Assembly (NCBI GenBank): GCA_015494335.1
Contig: WGBK01000434.1
Location: forward strand, 1 to 6,620
Length of the DNA stretch: 6,620 bases
DNA from: Gammaproteobacteria bacterium
GTDB taxonomy: Bacteria; Pseudomonadota; Gammaproteobacteria; GCA-001735895
Direction: 5' to 3'
The position numbers and the translations under genes were made by a program. The notes under the pieces are model-generated. The model was not told the DNA's origin. It saw only the letters and a program-made list of their open reading frames with translations, and searched no databases. Shown in pieces: positions 1 to 5,443 of the stretch. Numbering within the stretch: position 1 is the first letter of the stretch; the number at the start of each line of letters is the position of its first letter.

Positions 1-94
1 CTGCCAGCCGCCGACCGAGCCAGCGCAATTCGAGACCGGTCATCCAGATACCGTGGATCAGCACGAGCTTGTGTGGGAAATCGGGGGAAGGCAT
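1..94 (-). CDS. Alpha/beta-hydrolase-like protein, N-terminal fragment (runs off left edge)
   Basis: Only the first 31 codons lie in the window. Read from the ATG at 94-92 on the minus strand, the protein begins MPSPDFPHKLVLIHGIWMTG and continues with a Leu/Arg-rich stretch. A hydrophobic strand followed by HG (LVLIHGIWMTG) is the usual first conserved element of alpha/beta-hydrolase lipases and esterases, where the HG region helps form the oxyanion hole. The nucleophile elbow and the catalytic Asp and His would lie outside the window, so activity and substrate cannot be judged. There is no signal peptide, so a cytoplasmic enzyme is likely. The start is the first ATG ahead of the conserved strand; the frame stays open upstream without another ATG, and no strong ribosome binding site is seen. 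The gene is transcribed divergently from cysG. The fold call is fairly secure; the exact family is not. Confidence 0.6.
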   Translation of the reverse strand, partial: MPSPDFPHKLVLIHGIWMTGLELRWLGRRLA

Positions 95-144
95 GGTCGG
101 TTTCAGAATTCCGTTGTCGACCCATGTGAGTCGTGGAGCAGGGC

Positions 145-238
145 ACCAGTGGTCATCCGTGAAAAACGCCGTGAATGCATCCATGCAGGCTTGACTGCGG
201 CCTCCATGCCGCAGACATCTTCACGAATGACCACTGGT
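145..238. repeat. Palindromic, multi-hairpin intergenic element
   Basis: Two 19-base arms (145-163 and 220-238) are inverted copies that pair at 18 of 19 positions; the only mismatch is 157 against 226. The 56 bases between them hold two further self-complementary pieces. One is a short tgca-type hairpin at 176-187. The other is a perfect 7-bp stem (ctgcggc 195-201, gccgcag 208-214) around a 6-base loop. Folded, this gives a closing stem topped by two small hairpins. There is no poly-U run, so it is not an ordinary terminator. It lies between two divergent genes, as dispersed intergenic repeats often do. From memory, similar sequences recur in gammaproteobacterial genomes and give spurious short peptides; that resemblance cannot be verified here. 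A transcribed RNA structure is the alternative. Confidence 0.6.
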
Positions 239-307
239 ACACCGCCGTCTTGATGGTGGAGTCCCGGGGAAAGGGGTGGTTGCAAGTGCGCGGGCGAAAC
301 ATTTTCT

Positions 308-327
308 ATATAATAAATCGCTTATAT
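308..327 (+). promoter_or_regulatory. AT-rich promoter/operator candidate upstream of cysG
   Basis: A stretch much richer in A and T than its surroundings precedes cysG. It contains a perfect TATAAT at 309-314, about 37 bases before the start codon. The same spot carries an inverted repeat, ATATAA (308-313) and TTATAT (322-327), separated by 8 bases. No good -35 box lies at normal spacing; the nearest, TTGCAA at 280-285, is 23 bases away. This suggests an activator-dependent promoter or an operator overlapping the -10 box. The regulator is not identifiable. Confidence 0.4.
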
Positions 328-350
328 TTGTGCATTGTACAGGCAGGGCC

Positions 351-1751
351 ATGAATTACCTCCCGATTTTTCTCGATATCAAGGGCAAGACCGCCAAGGT
401 CATCGGTGGTGGCGGCATCGCCGCGCGCAAGGCGGATCTGCTGCTCAAGGCCGGCGCCCGGGTGGTGGTCATCGCCCCCGAGACCCACGGCGAAATGACG
501 CGCAAGATCGAGGACGGGGAACTGGAGTGGGTCGAGCGCGGCTACCAATCCGGCGATCTCGAGGATGCGGTGCTGGTGATCGCCGCCACCGATGATGCAG
601 CCACCAACGAGCAGGTTGCGGCCGATGCCAATGCCCTGAAGATTCCCTGCAATGTGGTGGACAACCCTAAGCTCTGCAGTTTCATCATGCCGTCGATCAT
701 CAACCGCGATCCGGTGCAGATCGCGGTTTCCACCGGCGGATCGTCCCCGGTGCTGGCGCGGCTGATCCGTACCCGTCTCGAGAGCTGCACCCCTTCCGCC
801 TACGGCAAGCTGGCCAGGCTGGTCGAGCAGTACCGGGACCAGGTCAAGCAGACCTTCACCCGGGTCGAGGAGCGACGAAAGTTCTGGGAATCCATACTCG
901 AAGGGCCGGTCGCCGAACATGTGTTCGCCGGTCGCGATGCCGATGCCCGCGAGCTGCTCGAGAAACTCATCGACGAGGCGAAGGCGGACCCGGAATACCA
1001 GGGCGAGGTCTACCTGGTCGGCGCAGGACCCGGCGATCCCGACCTGCTGACTTTCCGCGCCCTACGGCTGATGCAGAAGGCCGATGTCATCGTCTACGAT
1101 CGACTGGTGTCGCAACCGATCATGGATCTGGTGCGGCGCGACGCCGAACGCATCTACGCGGGCAAGGAACGCGCCAATCATGCGATCCCCCAGGAGAGCA
1201 TCAACCAGCTGTTGGTGCGTCTGGCGAAGGAGGGCAAGCGGGTGCTGCGGCTCAAGGGCGGAGACAATTTCATCTTTGGCCGTGGCGGTGAGGAGATCGC
1301 CGAGTTGATCGACGAGGGCGTGCCCTTCCAGGTGGTGCCGGGCATCACCGCGGCCTCGGGCTGCACAACCTACGCCGGCATCCCGCTGACCCATCGCGAT
1401 TTCGCCCAGGCCTGTACCTTCGTCACCGGCCACCTCAAGGACGGCAGCAGCGATCTCAACTGGCCGATGCTCTCCCATGCCCATCAGACCGTGGTGTTCT
1501 ACATGGGGCTGAACAATGTCGGCGCCATCTGTGAGAATCTCAAGGCCCACGGACGCGACGCGAAGACGCCGGCCGCGCTGATCGAGAAGGGTACGACGCC
1601 TGAGCAGCGTGTGTTCATCGGTGACCTCGACAGCCTGCCGGCCCTGGTGGATGAAAACAATGTGCGGGCGCCGACCCTGATCGTGGTCGGCGAAGTGGTC
1701 GAACTGCACAAGAAACTTAGCTGGTACAAGCCAGGTAAGGAAATCAAGTAA
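351..1751 (+). CDS. cysG: Siroheme synthase (uroporphyrinogen-III C-methyltransferase / precorrin-2 dehydrogenase / sirohydrochlorin ferrochelatase)
   Basis: This cytoplasmic trifunctional enzyme converts uroporphyrinogen III to siroheme in three steps: two SAM-dependent methylations, NAD-dependent oxidation and iron insertion. It is 466 residues, close to the 457 of the E. coli and Salmonella enzymes. The N-terminal half (about 1-215) has the NAD-binding glycine motif GGGGIAARKADLLLKAGA (19-36), the VVDNPKLCSFIMPSI segment with Asp104 (catalytic in CysG), and STGGSSPVLAR (127-137). The C-terminal methyltransferase has VYLVGAGPGDPDLLT (220-234), YDRLVS (249-254), an RLKGGD motif near 300-305, PGITAASG (330-337) and GIPLTHRD (343-350). 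Position 128 is Thr where Salmonella has the phosphorylated Ser128. The motif usually read GGDPFIFGRGGEE has Asn in place of Pro here. The ATG at 351 is chosen because homologues begin with this MNYLPIFLDI-like sequence and AGG at 341-343 is suitably placed. The in-frame extension to 276 covers promoter-like DNA. Confidence 0.96.
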   Translation: MNYLPIFLDIKGKTAKVIGGGGIAARKADLLLKAGARVVVIAPETHGEMTRKIEDGELEWVERGYQSGDLEDAVLVIAATDDAATNEQVAADANALKIPCNVVDNPKLCSFIMPSIINRDPVQIAVSTGGSSPVLARLIRTRLESCTPSAYGKLARLVEQYRDQVKQTFTRVEERRKFWESILEGPVAEHVFAGRDADARELLEKLIDEAKADPEYQGEVYLVGAGPGDPDLLTFRALRLMQKADVIVYDRLVSQPIMDLVRRDAERIYAGKERANHAIPQESINQLLVRLAKEGKRVLRLKGGDNFIFGRGGEEIAELIDEGVPFQVVPGITAASGCTTYAGIPLTHRDFAQACTFVTGHLKDGSSDLNWPMLSHAHQTVVFYMGLNNVGAICENLKAHGRDAKTPAALIEKGTTPEQRVFIGDLDSLPALVDENNVRAPTLIVVGEVVELHKKLSWYKPGKEIK

Positions 1752-1755
1752 GACC

Positions 1756-1790
1756 CTTGCGCACTTGCGCAGCGTGCTTTGAGGGTGCGC
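1756..1790 (+). repeat. GC-rich tandem and inverted repeats after cysG
   Basis: Just past the cysG stop, cttgcgca occurs twice in tandem (1756-1763 and 1764-1771). GCGCAC (1759-1764) can also pair with GTGCGC (1785-1790) across a 20-base loop. No T-run follows, so an intrinsic terminator is not supported. A weak attenuating hairpin or chance GC-rich repetition are both possible. Confidence 0.25.
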
Positions 1791-1806
1791 CGGTCTGGGG
1801 TAGACT
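1779..1806 (+). promoter_or_regulatory. Candidate sigma70 promoter for the binding-protein gene
   Basis: TTGAGG (1779-1784) and TAGACT (1801-1806) are separated by 16 bases; each matches its consensus box at four of six positions. The -10 box sits in a GGGGTAGACTCCC context and lies 33 bases before the ATG at 1840. It would give the binding protein, HPP and receptor genes their own transcript. Readthrough from cysG is still possible because no convincing terminator separates them. Confidence 0.4.
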
Positions 1807-1839
1807 CCCGCCTTCCCGTCGTACCGAGAATTTCCGTCC

Positions 1840-2727
1840 ATGGCCCGAATCAACATCATGGCGCTGCGCCACAGCGCCTTCTATGCCCCCTTGCTGCTCA
1901 CCGTGCACGGCGACTACCTGACGCGCAGGGGCCTGCAACCGAACTATCGCCTGCAGACGCCCGAGGACCCCATCGATGTGGCGCTGCGCAACGGCACCGC
2001 CGACCTGTCCCAGTCCGCACCGGCCGTGAGCTTCGCGTCCCTGGAACGGGGTGAGGAACAGGAGCTGCTGCATTTCGCCTCGATCAACGACCGCGACGGC
2101 TTCTACCTCAGCGCGCGCGAACCGATGCCGGATTTCCGCTGGAAGGATCTTGAGGGACACGAGGTGCTGGTGGATCACCTGTTCCAGCCGATGGCCACGC
2201 TCCGCTATGTCATGCATCTCAATGCTGCCGACTTCGATCGCATGAAAGTCATCGATGCCGGCAATGTCGAGGAAATGGACGCCGCCTTCCGTAGCGGCCG
2301 GGGCGAGTTCGTGCACCAGCAGGGTCCGGCCCCGCAACAGCTCGAGGCCGATGGCCAGGGGCATATCGTCGCCAGCATCGGCGAGGCACTGGGGCCGATT
2401 GCCTTCAGCAGTCTCTATGCCAACCGCGAATGGCTGCAAACCGACATGGCGCTGGATTTTCTCGACGCCTACCGGAACGCGATGACTGATCTGCTCGACA
2501 TGACGCCGCAGCGCATCGCCCGAACCATCGGTCCGGCACTCCCGGGCATCGACGAGAGTGTGCTGGTGCGCACCCTCGGCGACTACAAGAAGCTGGATAC
2601 CTGGAAGGAAGATATCTCCATAAAACCAGAGAGTTACGAAAATCTTTTAAAGGTCTTCCTGCATAGCGGTCTGATCACCCGGGAGCACCCAATGGATGCC
2701 TTGATCACCGATATCCGGAGACCTTGA
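1840..2727 (+). CDS. NMT1/SsuA-like substrate-binding protein without signal peptide
   Basis: A 295-residue protein with the fold signature of the NMT1/THI5-like and SsuA/TauA/NrtA periplasmic-binding group. INIMALRHSAFYAPLLLTVH (4-23), then GDYLTRRGL and a ...LQTPEDPIDVALRNGTADLSQS stretch, follow the usual first strand, ligand-loop helix and 'ADL' segment. Further landmarks are VLVDHLFQPMATLRYVMH (109-126), the HQQGPAPQQLE loop (159-169) and VASIGEALGPIAFSSLYANR (177-196), which would line the second lobe. The mature fold begins at about residue 3, and an in-frame TAG at 1801 with no start codon before 1840 excludes a longer form, so there is no signal peptide or lipobox. No cysteine is present, so the CCCFC-type motif of THI5 is absent. 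The ligand is unknown. No ABC permease or ATPase adjoins it; the HPP gene follows directly. A cytoplasmic binding, sensing or enzymatic role is inferred. Confidence 0.8.
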   Translation: MARINIMALRHSAFYAPLLLTVHGDYLTRRGLQPNYRLQTPEDPIDVALRNGTADLSQSAPAVSFASLERGEEQELLHFASINDRDGFYLSAREPMPDFRWKDLEGHEVLVDHLFQPMATLRYVMHLNAADFDRMKVIDAGNVEEMDAAFRSGRGEFVHQQGPAPQQLEADGQGHIVASIGEALGPIAFSSLYANREWLQTDMALDFLDAYRNAMTDLLDMTPQRIARTIGPALPGIDESVLVRTLGDYKKLDTWKEDISIKPESYENLLKVFLHSGLITREHPMDALITDIRRP

Positions 2728-3282
2728 ATGCCCATCAAAACCTTTCTCGGCCGCATGCGCAGCAAGACGGAATGCGCGCCACGGCACAGTATCTCGTGGA
2801 TCGTCTGGTCCTGGATCGGTGCTTTTCTCGGCATTCTTCTGGTGGGATTGCTGAACCGCCTGTGGCCGATCTCGGCGACCGATCATATCTTCCTGATTGG
2901 TTCCTTTGGCGCATCGGCGGTGCTGATCTATGGCACGCCTCATGTGCCCTATGCCCAACCACGCAACCTGGTCGGCGGGCATCTGGTGTCAGCCCTGATC
3001 GGCGTCGCCATCGTCAGCTGGCTGCCGGTAATGATGGAGTTGCAGGCGGCGCTGGCGGTGTCCACGGCCATCTTCGCAATGCACCTGACGCGTACCCTGC
3101 ATCCGCCGGGCGGCGCCAGTGCGCTGATCGCGGTCATCGGCAGCGAGCAGGTACATGCGCTGGGCTTCGAATATGTGCTGCGCCCGGTACTGGGCGGCGT
3201 GCTGGTGATGCTGCTGGTGGCGCTGGTAGTCAACAACCTGCGCGATGACGAGGAACGCCACTACCCCCGCTGCTGGTTCTGA
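2728..3282 (+). CDS. HPP-family integral membrane protein
   Basis: A 184-residue inner-membrane protein carrying the family-defining motif HPPGGA (125-130) within LTRTLHPPGGASALIAV. Hydrophobic segments are seen at about 23-43, 54-69, 84-100, 105-120 and 152-170, interrupted by a conserved-looking GSFGASAVLIYGTPHVPYAQPRN-type stretch (58-80). The end, NNLRDDEERHYP, is charged and probably cytoplasmic. The length fits a stand-alone HPP domain with no fused CBS or other domain. Some HPP proteins of cyanobacteria and chloroplasts transport nitrite; the substrate here is unproven. The ATG directly follows the TGA of the preceding gene (TGAATG), and GGAG at 2717-2720 lies 7 bases before it, so translation is probably coupled. 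With cysG nearby (siroheme is the nitrite and sulfite reductase cofactor), an anion transport role is reasonable. Confidence 0.9.
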   Translation: MPIKTFLGRMRSKTECAPRHSISWIVWSWIGAFLGILLVGLLNRLWPISATDHIFLIGSFGASAVLIYGTPHVPYAQPRNLVGGHLVSALIGVAIVSWLPVMMELQAALAVSTAIFAMHLTRTLHPPGGASALIAVIGSEQVHALGFEYVLRPVLGGVLVMLLVALVVNNLRDDEERHYPRCWF

Positions 3283-3306
3283 CCTCTTGCTCGGGGGCAG
3301 GGAGCC

Positions 3307-5364
3307 ATGACCGCATCGAGTTTTCGGCTTGTGACCGGTTTGCTGCTGGCCCTGCTGGCAACGCCCCTGCGAGCCGAACCCTCCGGTGAGATCGAGGAAG
3401 TGGTGGTCTTCGGCAGCCGCGAACGGCTCGATCCCCTGGTTCTGGAGCTCGATACCGGCAAGCTGATGCGGGTGCCCGGCGCTTCCGACGATCCGCTGAA
3501 TGCGCTTTTTGCCCTGCCGGGCGTAAGTTTCGGCATCGACGACCACGCACGGCCGGCGGTACGCGGCTCCGCGCCGGACGACAACCTGTTCCTGATCGAC
3601 GATATCCCCGCGGCCTATGTATTCCACCTGTTCGGCGACAGTATCTTCAGCGACAACACGCTGAGCCGCTTCGAACTCCATCCGGCGGCCTACCCGAGTC
3701 GCTACGGCGGGGCCAACGGCGCGATCATCGATGTGCGCCTGCGCGATCCGCAGCCCGGCCCGATGCAGCTCACCCTGGACTACAGCCTGTTGCGCACCGG
3801 CATCTTCGTCGAGAGCGGCCTTGGAGAAAGCCAGGCCCTGTATGCCTCCTTTCGCCGCAGTCTGCTCGATCTCTACCTCGACAGCGGCGATGAAAAGAAT
3901 GGCGTGATCCTGCGCGAGGTGCCGGTGTACACCGATTACCAGCTCAAGCATGTGCTGCAGCTCGGACGCAACCGCAGGCTGTCGCTGCTGCTGATCGGCG
4001 CCGAAGACCAGGCCCGTGCCGACTTTTCCGAGAGTTCCGAGGCCGCGGCGCTGGATCCGGATTTCCTCGGACCGGCAATGGTGGATCAGCGATTCGACAG
4101 CCAGGGGCTGAGCTGGGACAGCTATGACAGCGCCCGGGACGCTTCAATGCGCTGGGTGCTGGCCCACAGCCGGCAATCCACCGATTTCGACTATGGCAGC
4201 CGGCAGTTCGTGCGCACGCGGCTGGAGCGTCTGCAACTGCAGTGGGAGCGGAGTTGGCGCCCTGCCGATGGTCACGACCTGCTGCTGGGCGCCAGTCTGA
4301 CCAGCGACCGTATCCGCTACGATCTCGACGCCAAGATCGAGGCCTGCAGCGACTTCGATCCGGACTGTTCCACCGTCGATGCGCCTCGCCTGCGACTGCA
4401 GGACGGCAAGCGCATCGGCGAACGCGCGCTCCATGTCGAGGATCACTGGAAGCCTGATGAGGACTGGACCCTGACCCTGGGGCTGCGGGGTTCCGCAGAT
4501 GATTACCTCGAGGACCGATTTCTCGAACCGAGGCTGCGGCTGGAACGACAGCTGAATGAGCGATGGCGCCTGTTCGCTGTCTGGGGTCGCTATCACCAGT
4601 TGCCGGCCATCGACCGTATCCTGCCCGAGGTCGGCAACCCGGCGCTGGATTCGCCGCGCTCCTCGCACTTCGTGCTCGGAATGCGGCACCGGCCCTCGGC
4701 GGCCTGGGACTGGAAGATGGAGCTGTACTACAAGGACATGGACAAGCTGGTGCTGAGCCTGGAACCGGAGGACAACCTGAATGCGGTGCAACGCTACAGC
4801 AACGAGGCTTCCGGGCGGGCTTACGGTCTGGAGCTGCTGGTCAATCGCAACGAGGTCGACGACTGGTACGGCTGGCTGTCGCTGAGCCTGTCGCACAGCG
4901 AGCGCCGCAACGAACGCAGCGGCGAGACCCTGCCGTTCTACTATGACCGGCCCTTCATTCTCAATCTGGTGGCCGGCTATCGCATCAATGCCTTGTGGAG
5001 TGTCGGCGGACGCTGGCGGGTGCAGAGCGGTGGCCTCTATACTCCGATCGTCGATCTCGAACGCAGCGAAACCCAGCCGGGCGTTTTCAAGCCCGTGTAC
5101 GGCGAACTCAACAGCCAGCGTTTGCCGGTCTATCACCGCCTCGATCTGCATATCGAACGCAAGCGCCGCTACGCCTGGGGCGAGCTGGACTTCTACTCGG
5201 ACATCCTCAATCTCTACGGACAGGAAAACATCCAGGCCTATCGGTACGCGCCCGACGCTACCGAGCGGGTCGATCCGCCGCCCGGCTACGGGCCTCATGT
5301 TCCGGTGGCCACGGAGGTCGGCATCACCAGCTTTGTTTCGCTGGGTGTGCGGCTGCGTTTTTGA
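3307..5364 (+). CDS. TonB-dependent outer-membrane receptor
   Basis: A 685-residue outer-membrane receptor. Residues 1-23 form a signal peptide (hydrophobic core GLLLALLA, likely cleavage after PLRA). A TonB-box-like EIEEVVVFGS follows at 28-37. The plug (about 50-145) has DPLNALFALPGV (62-73), VRGSAPDDNLFLIDDIP (85-101) and YPSRYGGANGAIIDVRL (129-145), typical of the family. From about 150 on, alternating amphipathic stretches predict the 22-strand barrel, ending in VSLGVRLRF with the C-terminal Phe used for outer-membrane insertion. Two cysteines, 347 and 354, flank a short acidic segment that probably lies in an outside loop. The length is normal for the family. The substrate cannot be read from sequence; siderophores are only one option. 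The gene begins 24 bases after the HPP stop, with AGGGAG just before the ATG, so it is likely cotranscribed. No tonB, exbB or exbD gene is in the window. Confidence 0.92.
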   Translation: MTASSFRLVTGLLLALLATPLRAEPSGEIEEVVVFGSRERLDPLVLELDTGKLMRVPGASDDPLNALFALPGVSFGIDDHARPAVRGSAPDDNLFLIDDIPAAYVFHLFGDSIFSDNTLSRFELHPAAYPSRYGGANGAIIDVRLRDPQPGPMQLTLDYSLLRTGIFVESGLGESQALYASFRRSLLDLYLDSGDEKNGVILREVPVYTDYQLKHVLQLGRNRRLSLLLIGAEDQARADFSESSEAAALDPDFLGPAMVDQRFDSQGLSWDSYDSARDASMRWVLAHSRQSTDFDYGSRQFVRTRLERLQLQWERSWRPADGHDLLLGASLTSDRIRYDLDAKIEACSDFDPDCSTVDAPRLRLQDGKRIGERALHVEDHWKPDEDWTLTLGLRGSADDYLEDRFLEPRLRLERQLNERWRLFAVWGRYHQLPAIDRILPEVGNPALDSPRSSHFVLGMRHRPSAAWDWKMELYYKDMDKLVLSLEPEDNLNAVQRYSNEASGRAYGLELLVNRNEVDDWYGWLSLSLSHSERRNERSGETLPFYYDRPFILNLVAGYRINALWSVGGRWRVQSGGLYTPIVDLERSETQPGVFKPVYGELNSQRLPVYHRLDLHIERKRRYAWGELDFYSDILNLYGQENIQAYRYAPDATERVDPPPGYGPHVPVATEVGITSFVSLGVRLRF

Positions 5365-5374
5365 ATCCGCGATA

Positions 5375-5394
5375 ACATTAGCTATTGCTAATGT
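5375..5394. promoter_or_regulatory. Perfect palindrome, operator candidate upstream of the SulP gene
   Basis: ACATTAGC (5375-5382) and GCTAATGT (5387-5394) are exact inverted copies around a TATT spacer. The site is AT-rich in a GC-rich setting, starts 10 bases after the receptor stop codon and ends 49 bases before the SulP start. It overlaps the place of a -35 box. No T-run follows, which argues against a terminator. The layout, two 8-base half-sites around a 4-base spacer, resembles metal-regulator operators such as MntR boxes (AACATAGC-N4-GCTATGTT) but has an extra base in each arm. The regulator is unknown. Confidence 0.55.
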
Positions 5395-5407
5395 ATTCCG
5401 CTAGAAT
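5378..5407 (+). promoter_or_regulatory. Candidate promoter for the SulP gene
   Basis: TAGAAT (5402-5407) matches the sigma70 -10 box at five of six positions. It lies 18 bases after TTAGCT (5378-5383), a poor -35 box that sits inside the palindrome. A bound dimer would cover the -35 region, so repression is the simplest reading. The -10 box is about 36 bases before the ATG. Confidence 0.4.
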
Positions 5408-5443
5408 GCGCGGCCTTTTCCCCGCAGCAAGACCTCCCCCTGT

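Noticed and set aside
53..285. Short open frames on both strands through the palindromic element
   Set aside because: Their sequence comes from the inverted repeat itself; they have no ribosome binding site or domain, and one overlaps the hydrolase start.
276..350. Upstream in-frame extension of cysG (25 extra residues)
   Set aside because: It does not match the family N-terminus, covers the AT-rich promoter-like stretch, and the ATG at 351 begins exactly where homologues start.
1062..1859. 265-codon antisense open frame over cysG
   Set aside because: Shadow of the CysG methyltransferase domain, with no family signature.
2989..3951. 320-codon antisense open frame across the HPP/receptor junction
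   Set aside because: It overlaps two well-supported genes, has low-complexity composition and matches no known fold.
4144..5298. 384-codon open frame antisense to the TonB receptor
   Set aside because: It is the mirror of a GC-rich coding frame, with no recognisable domain, while the sense strand has clear family motifs throughout.
5371..5389. Classical Fur box
   Set aside because: Alignment with the 19-base Fur consensus gives only about half the positions matching, and the symmetry centre is not that of the Fur site.
5375..5394. Intrinsic terminator after the receptor gene
   Set aside because: The stem is AT-rich and no T-run follows; its position over the next promoter suits an operator better.
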